Source: Chitinophaga sp. (GTDB lineage: Bacteria; Bacteroidota; Bacteroidia; Chitinophagales; Chitinophagaceae). Taken from it: DNA of 64,000 nt. The position numbers and the translations under genes were made by a program. Below the pieces are notes generated by a model. It was not told the origin of the DNA, did no database searches, and was given only the letters and a program-made list of their open reading frames with translations. Where the stretch lies: NCBI RefSeq assembly GCF_019236475.1, contig NZ_JAFAIX010000012.1, forward strand, positions 62,001 to 126,000, given 5' to 3'. Below, in pieces: positions 17,596 to 27,080 of the stretch (within the stretch, counting starts at the first letter, position 1; every line of letters begins with the position of its first letter).

Positions 17596-17907
17596 AGTTA
17601 GTATTAAATCGTCTTAAAAACAGAAAATTAACCCATTTTTTCGTCAAAAATCATTCTCCTGGAGGCCTACTTTTGAAATTATATGTTAAAAACTTAACGG
17701 AAAGTTTAAATGAATTGGCTAAAAATAGGGGCGGTGCGTAAAGTTATTTACCTTCGCAAATACAAATTTAGTAGGGGTATTTTCCCATAAATACGTCATA
17801 ATAAGTAAAAAAATTACATATAATTAATTCCTGGTGTAGTTTTGTAATTACCATGGATGAATGGGTGTGACAACATCGTTTGGATAGAATATGAATAAAT
17901 AACTGCA
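17596..17907. promoter_or_regulatory. Divergent porX / HD-protein intergenic region
   Basis: This 312-bp A/T-rich region has no ORF. On the plus strand TACCTTCG (17749-17756) is one base off TAnnTTTG, and TAGTTTTG (17837-17844) matches it exactly, about 60 bp before the HD gene; neither has a good -33 TTTG at normal spacing. No exact minus-strand -7 motif for porX was found. Confidence 0.45.
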
Positions 17908-19152
17908 ATGACCGAAAGCAAGCGAAAAATTGTTAATGATCCGGTGTATGGCTTTATTACCATAGATCACCCGCTGATTCTTAACCTCATTTCCCATCCA
18001 TACTATCAGCGACTGCGTAGGATTCATCAGATGGCGTTAGCGCATTTGGTTTATCCCGGAGCCGTACACACGCGATTTCACCATTCCCTGGGCGCTTATC
18101 ATTTGATGTCTGGCGCATTACAGGAATTGAAAAGCAAGGGGATAGAAATTACCCCGGAGGAGGAAGTAGCCTCCAAAATGGCGATCCTGTTGCACGATAT
18201 TGGCCATGGCCCTTATTCCCATGCCCTTGAAAACGGTATTATTGAAGGCGTATCCCATGAAGCCATTTCCCAATGGCTGATGGAAGCCCTCAATAAGGAA
18301 ATGGACGGTCAGCTTTCCCTTACCCTGGATATTTTCAATGGCAGATATCATAAAAAATTCCTGCACCAATTGGTTTCCAGTCAGTTGGATGTAGATAGGA
18401 TGGATTACCTTAACCGAGACAGCTTTTTTACAGGCGTTTCTGAAGGGGTCATTGGTTACGACCGGATTATCAAGATGTTAACCGTTCACCACGGGGAACT
18501 GATGGTAGAGGAGAAAGGAATTTATTCCATAGAGAAATTCATCATAGCACGCCGCCTGATGTATTGGCAGGTTTACCTGCATAAAACGGTGCTCAGTGCG
18601 GAAAATATGCTGGTAAAGATCCTGGTACGGGCGAAAAGACTGGCTCAGGCTGGAGAACAATTGTTCTGTAGCCCTGCCCTGGAGTATTTCCTGTACAATG
18701 CCATTACCAAGGACAATTTTGAACAAGATCCGGAATGCCTGAAGCGATTTTGCATGCTGGATGATTATGATATCCTGGGCGCCATAAAAGTATGGAGTAC
18801 GCATAAAGACCCGGTGTTATCGTTATTATGTACTTGGTTGACTAACCGCCAGTTATTCAAGGTGGTACTCAGCCATGAACCATTTGACGAAAGTGCGCTC
18901 GATTTACTCCGCAAGCAGGTAGCTGCGAAGTGGAATATTTCTGGCCCTGATCTTGATTACTTTGTATTCTCAGACGCTGCCACGTTGCGGGCATATAATA
19001 TAAACGACGAAAAAATCAATATCCTGTTTAAAGACGGAACTGTAAAAGACATTTCCTCGATCGACAATGCACTGATTAGCCATACCCTGGCTATACCGGT
19101 AAAAAAATTCTACATTTGTCATCCAAAAATTCAGGCTAACGGGGTCATATAA
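17908..19152 (+). CDS. HD-domain phosphohydrolase (dGTPase-like)
   Basis: The protein has 414 residues. The HD metal site is seen as HTRFHHSLG followed by LLHDIGHGPYSHALE about 35 residues later, with a further SQLDVDRMDYLNRD segment that is standard in dGTPase/SAMHD1-like HD proteins. Such enzymes hydrolyse deoxynucleoside triphosphates; the bacterial homologues of this length next to lpxD are usually annotated only as HD-domain proteins. The 69-bp gap to lpxD has no terminator, so it may be co-transcribed with the lipid A genes. Substrate inferred from family only. Confidence 0.88.
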   Translation: MTESKRKIVNDPVYGFITIDHPLILNLISHPYYQRLRRIHQMALAHLVYPGAVHTRFHHSLGAYHLMSGALQELKSKGIEITPEEEVASKMAILLHDIGHGPYSHALENGIIEGVSHEAISQWLMEALNKEMDGQLSLTLDIFNGRYHKKFLHQLVSSQLDVDRMDYLNRDSFFTGVSEGVIGYDRIIKMLTVHHGELMVEEKGIYSIEKFIIARRLMYWQVYLHKTVLSAENMLVKILVRAKRLAQAGEQLFCSPALEYFLYNAITKDNFEQDPECLKRFCMLDDYDILGAIKVWSTHKDPVLSLLCTWLTNRQLFKVVLSHEPFDESALDLLRKQVAAKWNISGPDLDYFVFSDAATLRAYNINDEKINILFKDGTVKDISSIDNALISHTLAIPVKKFYICHPKIQANGVI

Positions 19153-19221
19153 GGCACTAAAACATATAAAAATCTGTTTATATAAGCTGAAGTGGCCTGA
19201 AAAACTATACAATTTTAAACT

Positions 19222-20271
19222 ATGCAGTTTAGCGCATTACAATTAGCTACCATGTTGGATGGGAAGCTGGAGGGGAATCCGGATGTGAAAGTGAGCAACA
19301 TCGCCAAAATAGAAGAAGCAGGTGATGGCATGCTTAGCTTCATAGCGAACCCAAAGTATGAAGAATTCCTCTATACTACCCAAGCCTCTATTATACTGGT
19401 AAATGAAAGCCTGGTGATAGAACGCCCGGTGAAGCCTACCCTGATCCGGGTAAAAGATGCTTACAGTAGCATGGCGCTGCTGCTGGAAAAATACCGCTAC
19501 ATGACCGGTAACAAAACCGGCATTCAGCAACCGTCCTATATACCTAAGTCCGTAAAGCTCGGTGAAAATGTGTACGTGGGTGCTTTCGCCTATTTGGGTG
19601 AAAATGTGGTGTTGGGCAATAACGTAAAAATATATCCAGGCGTTTACCTGGGCGATAATGTTATTGTAAATGATGATTCTGTTCTCTATCCAGGTGTAAA
19701 AGTATACGACAACTGTGTAGTAGGTAGCAGAGTAATGCTTCACGCTGGTTGCGTTATCGGTGGCGACGGCTTCGGCTTCGCTCCTCAACCAGATGGCGCC
19801 TATAAAAAAGTACCTCAGATCGGTAACGTAGTCATCCATGACGATGTGGAAATCGGTGCAAATACCACCATCGACCGCGCTACCATGGGCTCTACCATTA
19901 TCCAGAAAGGGGTTAAACTGGACAACCTGATCCAGATCGCGCATAATGTGGATATCGGAAAAAATACTGTTATCGCGGCACAGACCGGCGTTTCCGGTAG
20001 TACAAAAATTGGACAGAACTGCATTATCGGCGGACAGGTAGGCATCGTTGGCCACATCCACCTGGCAGATGGTACTAAAATCAACGCCCAGAGCGGATTG
20101 TCAAAATCTATCACCATCCCTAATAGCTCTCTGACAGGTTCTCCAGCTTATGACTATAAAAGTTCGCTGAAAAGTCAGGCAATTTTTAGAAATTTGCCGG
20201 ACCTTGAAAAAAGAGTGAAAGAATTGGAGGAAATGGTAAAACAACTGCTGCAAGAAAAAGCAGGAGTTTAA
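19222..20271 (+). CDS. lpxD: UDP-3-O-acylglucosamine N-acyltransferase
   Basis: A protein of 349 residues, normal for LpxD, which adds the N-linked 3-hydroxyacyl chain in lipid A synthesis. The N-terminal uridine-binding domain (about 1-100) is followed by left-handed beta-helix hexapeptide repeats ([20 protein letters not shown] and so on). The catalytic-His region is [10 protein letters not shown], and GGDGFGFAP is the family loop. The C-terminal helix ([16 protein letters not shown]) forms the trimer-stabilising or ACP-contacting end. It precedes lpxC/fabZ by 40 bp. Confidence 0.96.
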   Translation: MQFSALQLATMLDGKLEGNPDVKVSNIAKIEEAGDGMLSFIANPKYEEFLYTTQASIILVNESLVIERPVKPTLIRVKDAYSSMALLLEKYRYMTGNKTGIQQPSYIPKSVKLGENVYVGAFAYLGENVVLGNNVKIYPGVYLGDNVIVNDDSVLYPGVKVYDNCVVGSRVMLHAGCVIGGDGFGFAPQPDGAYKKVPQIGNVVIHDDVEIGANTTIDRATMGSTIIQKGVKLDNLIQIAHNVDIGKNTVIAAQTGVSGSTKIGQNCIIGGQVGIVGHIHLADGTKINAQSGLSKSITIPNSSLTGSPAYDYKSSLKSQAIFRNLPDLEKRVKELEEMVKQLLQEKAGV

Positions 20272-20311
20272 TTATTGAATTGAAGGAGAAACAGTTATAC
20301 ATTAGATAATT

Positions 20312-21730
20312 ATGATGGAAAATCAACAGTTGGAGAATCAACATACACTGAAAGGCGAAATCAGCATTTCAGGTGTTGGTTTACACACTGGAGCCAGTGT
20401 GAATATCACCCTTAAGCCGGCGTCACCAGGCTTTGGGATCAAATTTCAACGTGTAGACCTGCCAAACCAGCCCGTTGTGAAAGCAGATGTGGACTATGTA
20501 GTCGATACTGCAAGAGGCACAACCCTGGAACATAACGGCGCACGGGTTAGTACGATAGAACACCTCCTGGCTGCCCTCGTTGGTACCGGTGTGGACAACG
20601 TACTGATTGAACTGGATGGACCCGAAATTCCTATTATGGACGGTAGTTCCATGCCATTTATTGAAGCCATCGAAAAAACTGGTATTCAGGATCAGGATGC
20701 TAAAAAAATCTACTATTCCATTGATACGAACATCACTTACTATGATGAACAGAAGAAAGTGGAAATGGTAGCGCTCCCTGCTATCAATTACAGCATTACC
20801 TGTCTGATCGATTTCAACAGCCCAGTGCTGGGTACACAGCATGCGAAAATGAAAGGACTGGAGCAATTCCGCGATGATATCGCATCTTCCCGTACTTTCT
20901 GCTTCCTGCACGAGCTGGAATACCTCCTCAACAACAACCTGATCAAAGGTGGTGATATCAATAACGCTATCGTTGTGGTAGACCGTGCGGTAAATGAAGA
21001 CGACATGGCCCGTCTGGCCAAAGCCTTCAACCGTGAAACCATGTCTGTTCAGCGTGAAGGTATCCTCAATAATATCGAGCTGCGTTTCCCTAACGAACCA
21101 GCCCGCCACAAACTCCTTGACGTAGTAGGCGATCTGGCCCTGATTGGTTATCCTATCAAGGCGCATATCATCGCTAACCGCCCAGGACACGCTTCTAACG
21201 TGGAATTTGCACGTAAGATCAAAGCGTACATTAAAAAGAACAAACATAACCAGGGTGTTCCTGTTTATGATCCAATGCAGCCCCCTATCTTTGATATACT
21301 GCGCATCGAAAGAACACTGCCTCACAGGTATCCTTTCCTGCTGGTAGATAAAATCATTGAACTGGGTGAAGAACAAGTAGTAGGTATCAAAAACGTTACC
21401 TTCAACGAACACTTCTTCCAGGGCCACTTCCCGGGCAACCCTGTAATGCCAGGCGTTCTCCAACTGGAAGCCCTCGCCCAGGTAGGCGGTATCCTCGCGC
21501 TTAACCGCGTGCCGGATCCACAAAACTACGATACCTACTTCCTGAAAATTGACAATTGTAAGTTCAAACAGAAAGTAGTTCCCGGAGATACCATGATCCT
21601 GAAAATGGAATTGCTGAGTCCCATCAGAAGAGGTTTAGTCGAAATGCGCGGAACAGTATTCATCGGCAATAAGGTTGCTACCGAAGCTGATATGATAGCA
21701 CAAATTATTAAAACAAGAGAGAGCAAATAA
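20312..21730 (+). CDS. lpxC/fabZ: Fused LpxC deacetylase / FabZ dehydratase
   Basis: At 472 residues this is a natural fusion common in Bacteroidota. Residues 1-300 are LpxC, the zinc-dependent UDP-3-O-acyl-GlcNAc deacetylase (STIEHLLAAL and the later HKLLDVVGDLALIG zinc-ligand region). Residues about 325-470 are FabZ, the beta-hydroxyacyl-ACP dehydratase, with RTLPHRYPFLLVDK (catalytic His) and GHFPGNPVMPGVLQLEALAQ (catalytic Glu helix). The fusion couples the committed lipid A step to the hydroxyacyl-ACP pool. Adjacent ATGs at 20312 and 20315 are both possible starts. It lies 5 bp before lpxA. Confidence 0.97.
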   Translation: MMENQQLENQHTLKGEISISGVGLHTGASVNITLKPASPGFGIKFQRVDLPNQPVVKADVDYVVDTARGTTLEHNGARVSTIEHLLAALVGTGVDNVLIELDGPEIPIMDGSSMPFIEAIEKTGIQDQDAKKIYYSIDTNITYYDEQKKVEMVALPAINYSITCLIDFNSPVLGTQHAKMKGLEQFRDDIASSRTFCFLHELEYLLNNNLIKGGDINNAIVVVDRAVNEDDMARLAKAFNRETMSVQREGILNNIELRFPNEPARHKLLDVVGDLALIGYPIKAHIIANRPGHASNVEFARKIKAYIKKNKHNQGVPVYDPMQPPIFDILRIERTLPHRYPFLLVDKIIELGEEQVVGIKNVTFNEHFFQGHFPGNPVMPGVLQLEALAQVGGILALNRVPDPQNYDTYFLKIDNCKFKQKVVPGDTMILKMELLSPIRRGLVEMRGTVFIGNKVATEADMIAQIIKTRESK

Positions 21731-21735
21731 CAGCA

Positions 21736-22536
21736 ATGATCCACCCGCTTACATACATACATCCGGATGCTAAAGTAGCTCCTAATGTAAAAATTGATCC
21801 GTTTACTGTAATTCACAAAAACGTTGAGATAGGTGAAGGTACCTGGATAGGCTCCAACGTTACTATCATGGAAGGGGCTCGTATCGGCAACAACTGTCGT
21901 ATATTCCCTGGCGCCGTTATTTCTGCCATCCCACAGGATTTAAAATATGCGGGTGAAGAAACTACCGTGGAAATCGGTAATAACACCACTATTCGCGAAT
22001 TTGTTACCATCAACCGTGGTACCAGAGACAAATGGAAAACCGTTATTGGTAACAACTGCCTGATCATGGCCTACAGCCATATCGCGCACGATTGCGAAGT
22101 AGGTAACTATTGCGTCTTCTCCAACAACACCACCCTCGCAGGTCATATCACCGTGGGCGACCACGTGGTACTCGCCGGTATGGTGGCTGTACAACAGTTC
22201 TGTAAAATCGGTGACCACGCCTTCGTTACAGGCGGCTCCCTCGTACGTAAGGATGTTCCTCCTTTCGTGAAAGCAGCCCGCGAACCACTGTCATACGTTG
22301 GTGTAAACTCCGTAGGACTGAAAAGAAGAGGCTTCTCTCTTGATAAAATCAATCATATCCTGGATATCTACAGGGTTATCTTCGTAAAGGGCTTCAAACT
22401 GTCCAAGGCTATCAGCATCATTGAAGCAGAATTCCCTGCTACAGATGAAAGAGACGAAATTCTCTCCTTCATCCGTGAATCTGGCCGTGGTATTATGAGA
22501 GGTTATACTTCCCGCTCCAATGACGATATCTCTTAG
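21736..22536 (+). CDS. lpxA: UDP-N-acetylglucosamine acyltransferase
   Basis: A protein of 266 residues, normal for LpxA, which performs the first acylation of UDP-GlcNAc in lipid A synthesis. It is a left-handed beta-helix of hexapeptide repeats (IGSNVTIMEGARIGNNC). The catalytic-His segment is CLIMAYSHIAHDCEVG, the substrate loop is GGSLVRKDVPPFVKAAREP, and there is a C-terminal helical domain. It is 5 bp after lpxC/fabZ, and its end overlaps the following ABC ATPase gene by 17 bp in another frame, so the two are likely translationally coupled. Confidence 0.97.
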   Translation: MIHPLTYIHPDAKVAPNVKIDPFTVIHKNVEIGEGTWIGSNVTIMEGARIGNNCRIFPGAVISAIPQDLKYAGEETTVEIGNNTTIREFVTINRGTRDKWKTVIGNNCLIMAYSHIAHDCEVGNYCVFSNNTTLAGHITVGDHVVLAGMVAVQQFCKIGDHAFVTGGSLVRKDVPPFVKAAREPLSYVGVNSVGLKRRGFSLDKINHILDIYRVIFVKGFKLSKAISIIEAEFPATDERDEILSFIRESGRGIMRGYTSRSNDDIS

Positions 22537-23137
22537 TCAAACCGGAAAGCGCTTTAACTACGACTGGATTTTCCGTCGGGTTGATCTCACCTTTCTGGAT
22601 GGAGAAAGATATGCCATACTTGGTCCTAACGGATCTGGTAAATCCACTCTATTACAGGTTATCAGCGGTGCTATTCAACAAAATGAAGGCACTGTTTCAT
22701 ACAGCACACCGGAAGGATCCATCGACATCGATGAGTTCTTCCGGTACTGTGCTATTGCCGCCCCATACCTGGAACTCATCGAAGAGCTCACCCTCGCCGA
22801 AACCATGGAGTTCCACCTACAATTCAAAAACTTCCTGCCAGGTATTACGGCTAAGAAAGCAATGGAATTAGTAGGACTGGAAAAGGCAGCCAACAAACAA
22901 ATACGCCACTTCTCCTCTGGTATGAAACAACGTACCAAACTAGCCCTGGCCATCTTCTCAGACGTTCCTGTGCTCTTCCTCGATGAGCCCTGCACCAACC
23001 TGGATGCTGCGGGAACAGCCCTTTATCAGCAGTTGATCACTGATTTTGGCGGTAATCGCCTCATCATCGTTAGCTCTAATGATGAAAGGGAATATTTCAT
23101 GTGTCCAAATCATATCCGTATCAGCGATTACAAATAA
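22520..23137 (+). CDS. Stand-alone ABC transporter ATPase
   Basis: A 205-residue single nucleotide-binding domain: Walker A LGPNGSGKST, signature FSSGMKQRTKLA, Walker B PVLFLDEPCTNLD, and a switch-like serine (IIVSSND) where many ABC proteins have His. There is no membrane domain in it or in its neighbours. The start at 22520 lies inside lpxA (17-bp overlap). Related single ATPases include CcmA-like exporters. Its position in a lipid A operon might suggest an envelope role, but the partner permease must be elsewhere. The missing H-loop histidine is an unverified observation. Confidence 0.85.
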   Translation: MTISLSQTGKRFNYDWIFRRVDLTFLDGERYAILGPNGSGKSTLLQVISGAIQQNEGTVSYSTPEGSIDIDEFFRYCAIAAPYLELIEELTLAETMEFHLQFKNFLPGITAKKAMELVGLEKAANKQIRHFSSGMKQRTKLALAIFSDVPVLFLDEPCTNLDAAGTALYQQLITDFGGNRLIIVSSNDEREYFMCPNHIRISDYK

Positions 23138-23205
23138 CACTTTCGGGCACTGCACGCATTCAGCATTTATTATATCTTCGTTTCTTACAAAAGCTGAATA
23201 CTAGC

Positions 23206-24501
23206 ATGCAAACTGCCAATAAAAAAGTGATTAATGGCTGGGCCATGTACGACTGGGCCAACTCTGTGTACAACCTCGTTATCACTACTACCTTCTTCCC
23301 TATCTACTTTCTTGCTGTGACAAAAGAAAAAGTTTCCTTCCTGGGAATGAATTTTGTCAATTCTGCACTCTACAATTACACCATGGCGGCGGCTTTCCTT
23401 CTGGTGGCAATCGCGTCTCCCATCTTATCCTCTATAGCAGATACCAGGGGGAACAAAAAGAATTTCCTGGTATTCTTTACCCTCCTGGGTTCCATCTCCT
23501 GCAGCGCTTTGTATTTCTTCAACGATACAAATCTTGCCTGGGGCGTTGTGTTCTTTATGCTAGCCACCATGGGCTATTGCGGAGGACTTGTATTCTATAA
23601 TTCCTATCTCCCGGAAATAGCTGCGCCAGAAGACCAGGACAGCGTAAGCGCCAAAGGTTTTGCAATGGGCTATATCGGTAGCGTAATCCTTCAACTGATC
23701 GGGTTTGCACTGGTTATCCTCAAACCATTCGGATTGGAAGGCGCAAAACCAGTACAGATCACGTTTCTGATGGTAGGTATCTGGTGGCTCGGATTTGCAC
23801 AGATTACCTTCCGCACCCTTCCCGTTTCAAAAGGAGCAGCAAAACATACTGGAAACGCATTGACAGAAGGCTTTACGGAACTGAAAAAAGTATACGCACA
23901 GGTAAAATTAATGCCGATACTGAAACGCTTCCTGAGAGGATTTTTCTTCTATAGCATGGGCGTACAAACCGTAATGTTAGCGGCCACCATCTTCGGTAGC
24001 AAAGTATTGAAACTGCCTGATTCCAACCTGATTGCGACAGTGGTTATTATCCAGGTGGTGGCAATTCTAGGCGCATGGGGCATGGCCAAACTATCAGGCA
24101 TATACGGAAATTTGCGTGTAATCATTTCCGTTATTGTGGTATGGATTATGATTTGTGTTGCAGGATATATGATGCAAACTGCAATGCACTTCTATTTACT
24201 GGCTACAGCAGTAGGTCTGGTAATGGGTGGTATACAATCGCTCAGTCGCTCTACTTATGCCAAGCTCATGCCCGAAACGAAAGATACAGCCTCCTTCTTC
24301 AGCTATTACGACGTAACAGAGAAGCTCTCCATTGTGATTGGAATGTTTTCTTTTGCTTATATAGACGACATTACCAATAACCTCCGTAATTCCGTATTGG
24401 CGCTGGTGGTATTCTTTGTGATCGGCCTGATCTGGGTGGTGTCTGCTTTACTGAAACAGAATCAATTAGAACAGGAAACACTAACTTCGGTAAAAGCTTA
24501 G
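23206..24501 (+). CDS. MFS transporter, Atg22/UMF1-like
   Basis: The track starts at 23101 inside the ABC gene; the likely start is ATG 23206 (MQTANKKVINGWAMYDWANSVYN), giving 431 residues. The opening motif WAMYDWANSVYNLVITTTFFPIYF is the hallmark of the Atg22-like UMF1 branch of the major facilitator superfamily. About 12 hydrophobic helices follow, with SLSRSTYAKLMP in the middle as usual. The yeast relative effluxes amino acids from the vacuole; bacterial substrates are unknown. TATCTTCG at 23173-23180 may be its -7 element. It sits 2 bp before the MBL gene. Confidence 0.85.
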   Translation: MQTANKKVINGWAMYDWANSVYNLVITTTFFPIYFLAVTKEKVSFLGMNFVNSALYNYTMAAAFLLVAIASPILSSIADTRGNKKNFLVFFTLLGSISCSALYFFNDTNLAWGVVFFMLATMGYCGGLVFYNSYLPEIAAPEDQDSVSAKGFAMGYIGSVILQLIGFALVILKPFGLEGAKPVQITFLMVGIWWLGFAQITFRTLPVSKGAAKHTGNALTEGFTELKKVYAQVKLMPILKRFLRGFFFYSMGVQTVMLAATIFGSKVLKLPDSNLIATVVIIQVVAILGAWGMAKLSGIYGNLRVIISVIVVWIMICVAGYMMQTAMHFYLLATAVGLVMGGIQSLSRSTYAKLMPETKDTASFFSYYDVTEKLSIVIGMFSFAYIDDITNNLRNSVLALVVFFVIGLIWVVSALLKQNQLEQETLTSVKA

Positions 24502-24503
24502 CG

Positions 24504-25343
24504 ATGAAATTATACACCATTGAAACAGGTTTTTTTAAGCTGGATGGCGGTGCCATGTTTGGCGTAGTACCTAAAACCATTTGGAATAAACTCAACCCTG
24601 CAGATGAAAATAATCTCTGCTCCTGGGCCATGAGATGCCTCCTGATCGAAGACGGCAAACGCCTCATCCTCGTAGATAACGGTATTGGCGATAAACAAGA
24701 TCCTAAATTCTTCAGTCACTATTACCTACATGGTACAGATACACTCGATAAATCCTTGGCAGTGCACGGCTTTCACCGGGATGATATCACCGATGTATTC
24801 CTCACCCACCTTCATTTTGATCACTGCGGTGGCAGTATCATAAAAGAAGGAGACAAACTAGTTCCTGCATTTAAGAATGCTATTTACTGGAGTAATGAGG
24901 ATCACTGGAAATGGGCAACACAGCCTAATGACAGAGAAAAAGCCTCTTTCCTGAAAGAGAATATTCTCCCCATCCAGGAAAGCGGTCAACTGAAATTTGT
25001 ATCCCATCAGGAAGGAGTAGCCTTTACAGACCATATGAAGATCCGTTTTGTAAATGGACATACAGATGCCATGATGTTGCCGCAGTTGCAATACAAGGGT
25101 CATAACATTGTGTATATGGCCGATCTATTGCCTTCTATGGGCCATATTCCGCTGCCTTATGTAATGGCCTATGATATGTTCCCACTCACGACATTAAACG
25201 AGAAAAAGAGCTTTTTAAAAGAAGCTATTGACAATCAATATATCCTGTTCTTTGAACATGATCCGGTAACAGAATGCTGTACGTTGGTGCAAACAGAGAA
25301 GGGAATAAGACCAGGTGAAACTTTCAAACTGAGCAGCCTGTAA
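24504..25343 (+). CDS. MBL-fold metallo-hydrolase (quorum-quenching lactonase-like)
   Basis: A 279-residue protein. The metal site is TDVFLTHLHFDHCGGSI (HxHxDH) near residue 100, with a later His in FVNGHTDAMM, an Asp in YMADLLPSMGHI and a final FFEHDP His. The layout, including the N-terminal LYTIETGFFKLDGGAMFG, resembles the AHL-lactonase/AttM-like branch of the metallo-beta-lactamase superfamily. Most such homologues have unknown substrates. It begins 2 bp after the MFS stop, so the two are an operon, and it ends at a strong terminator. Confidence 0.85.
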   Translation: MKLYTIETGFFKLDGGAMFGVVPKTIWNKLNPADENNLCSWAMRCLLIEDGKRLILVDNGIGDKQDPKFFSHYYLHGTDTLDKSLAVHGFHRDDITDVFLTHLHFDHCGGSIIKEGDKLVPAFKNAIYWSNEDHWKWATQPNDREKASFLKENILPIQESGQLKFVSHQEGVAFTDHMKIRFVNGHTDAMMLPQLQYKGHNIVYMADLLPSMGHIPLPYVMAYDMFPLTTLNEKKSFLKEAIDNQYILFFEHDPVTECCTLVQTEKGIRPGETFKLSSL

Positions 25344-25365
25344 AGTCTGTCAGTGATAACATAAT

Positions 25366-25397
25366 AAAAAAAGCAGGCCTTCCCGCCTGCTTTTTTT
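25366..25397 (+). terminator. Terminator after MBL gene
   Basis: A 13-bp uninterrupted stem: seven A-U pairs plus GCAGGC/GCCTGC around a 6-nt loop (CTTCCC), ending in seven Ts. Confidence 0.9.
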
Positions 25398-25434
25398 ATT
25401 GCCCGCGAGCCAAAACATCCCACCGGAGGCGCAC

Positions 25435-25465
25435 TTTTGAAACCATCTCTTTTTTGTTATCTTTA
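25435..25465 (+). promoter_or_regulatory. Promoter of HerA-like ATPase gene
   Basis: TTTTG (25435-25439) and TATCTTTA (25458-25465, one mismatch to TAnnTTTG) with an 18-bp spacer. The position supports the ATG at 25481 over the track start at 25454. Confidence 0.55.
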
Positions 25466-25480
25466 AGAAAATCCAACACC

Positions 25481-27040
25481 ATGTCCAATAAAGATGCATT
25501 TTTCGATAGCATTAAGAAAGGATATACCTTCAAAGGTGAGCATTTCAAACTAGGCTGTGCAATGCTGGATGGTGAAGTAGTGACTGGAGCAGATGTATTC
25601 CTTCCTTTAAAAACCATGAACCGCCATGGTCTTATCGCCGGTGCCACAGGTACTGGTAAAACCAAAACCTTGCAGGTCATTGCCGAAGGACTCAGCGATG
25701 CCAGTGTGCCCGTTCTGCTGATGGATATAAAAGGAGATCTCAGTGGGATAGCTGCTGCGGGTACAGATAATCCCAAAATCCAGGAAAGGTACCAGAAAAT
25801 TGGCGGTACCTGGAGTCCTGCTGCATACCCCGCGGAACTGCTCTCTCTCAGCCAGGAAAAAGGCGTTCGCCTGCGAGCTACTACCAGCGAATTTGGTCCT
25901 ATCCTGCTGTCTAAAATTCTGGAACTAAACGATACACAAGCGGGCGTTGTAGCCATGCTTTTCAAATATTGTGACGATAATAAACTGCCTTTACTGGACC
26001 TGAAAGACTTTAAGAAAGTTCTCCAATACGCCAGTGATGAAGGGAAAGCAGATATAGAGAAAGAATACGGGAAGATTTCCACTACCACCACCGGTACCAT
26101 TCTTCGCAAAGTCATAGAACTGGAACAACAAGGGGCCGCGCTCTTCTTCGGTGAAAAATCCTTCGAAGTGGACGACTTGATGCGCATCAGCGATGATGGT
26201 CGTGGTATGATATCTATACTTCGTGTAAACGATATCCAAGACAGGCCCAAACTGTTCTCTACCTTCATGCTTAGCCTGCTGGCGGAACTCTATTCCACCA
26301 TGCCGGAAGAAGGAGATCTAGACAAACCCAAACTGGTCATGTTCATAGATGAGGCGCACCTTATCTTCAATGAAGCCAGTGATGCGCTGCTGAAGCAAAT
26401 CGATACCATCATTAAATTGATTCGTTCTAAAGGAGTAGGTATTTTCTTTTGTACCCAAAACCCGATGGATGTTCCAGCCTCTGTTCTGGGGCAACTGGGA
26501 TTGAAGGTACAGCATGCGCTACGCGCGTTCACAGCGAATGACCGCAAAGCCATCAAACAAACTGCTGAAAACTACCCTACTTCCGAATTCTATAAAACAG
26601 ATGAACTGCTGACGCAAATCGGCATCGGTGAGGCATTGATCACTTGCCTGGATGAAAAGGGGATCCCAACTCCCCTGGCGGCTACCATGCTGGTAACGCC
26701 ACGTTCCCGCATGGATGTATTGACAGATACCGAAATCGATGCACTGGTCAACAATTCCAAGCTGGTTAAAAAATACGCCGAAACCATCGATAACGAAAGT
26801 GCCTACGAAATCCTGACTGCCAAGCTACAGGAAGCAGCAGATAAAACCGCTGCACAAACCACTACTTCAGGAGGCAATAAACCGAAAGAGGAGAAATCAG
26901 TGCTGGACCAGGTGTTAGAGAGTCCTGTGGCCAAACAGGCCGTTCGCACAGCTACCAATACTGCCACTAATATCATCACCAGGAGCATACTCGGTATACT
27001 CGGTCTCGGTGGCAAAAGCAATAAGAAAGGCTGGTTCTAA
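25481..27040 (+). CDS. HerA-like ATPase, DUF853 family
   Basis: The track start at 25454 lies on the promoter; ATG 25481 gives 519 residues (MSNKDAFFDSIKKGY). Walker A is GATGTGKTKTLQ near residue 57, and Walker B is LVMFIDEAHLIF. The DUF853 family belongs to the HerA/FtsK superfamily of hexameric ATPases, often listed as a YjgR-like putative transporter. The C-terminal tail is a low-complexity linker (AADKTAAQTTTSGGNK) and a final hydrophobic, glycine-rich end. A role in DNA handling is inferred; no partner nuclease (NurA) is adjacent. Confidence 0.88.
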   Translation: MSNKDAFFDSIKKGYTFKGEHFKLGCAMLDGEVVTGADVFLPLKTMNRHGLIAGATGTGKTKTLQVIAEGLSDASVPVLLMDIKGDLSGIAAAGTDNPKIQERYQKIGGTWSPAAYPAELLSLSQEKGVRLRATTSEFGPILLSKILELNDTQAGVVAMLFKYCDDNKLPLLDLKDFKKVLQYASDEGKADIEKEYGKISTTTTGTILRKVIELEQQGAALFFGEKSFEVDDLMRISDDGRGMISILRVNDIQDRPKLFSTFMLSLLAELYSTMPEEGDLDKPKLVMFIDEAHLIFNEASDALLKQIDTIIKLIRSKGVGIFFCTQNPMDVPASVLGQLGLKVQHALRAFTANDRKAIKQTAENYPTSEFYKTDELLTQIGIGEALITCLDEKGIPTPLAATMLVTPRSRMDVLTDTEIDALVNNSKLVKKYAETIDNESAYEILTAKLQEAADKTAAQTTTSGGNKPKEEKSVLDQVLESPVAKQAVRTATNTATNIITRSILGILGLGGKSNKKGWF

Positions 27041-27080
27041 TTATTCTATCGACAATTGACATAAACAGTTATAGCGAACT

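Noticed and set aside
19243-20061. 272-residue antisense ORF within lpxD
   Set aside because: It is antisense to hexapeptide-repeat coding sequence, whose regular codon pattern readily opens a reverse frame. It shows no domain.
20423-21523. 366-residue antisense ORF within lpxC/fabZ
   Set aside because: The sense frame has the full LpxC and FabZ active-site motifs. The antisense product is low in recognisable structure and is a shadow.
23101-23205. Upstream extension of the Atg22-like MFS gene as in the track
   Set aside because: These codons lie partly inside the ABC ATPase gene and give a non-conserved N-terminus; the family motif starts at M36 (23206).
25396-26268. 290-residue antisense ORF within the HerA-like gene
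   Set aside because: Serine- and arginine-rich translation without motifs, opposite a gene with intact Walker A and B motifs.
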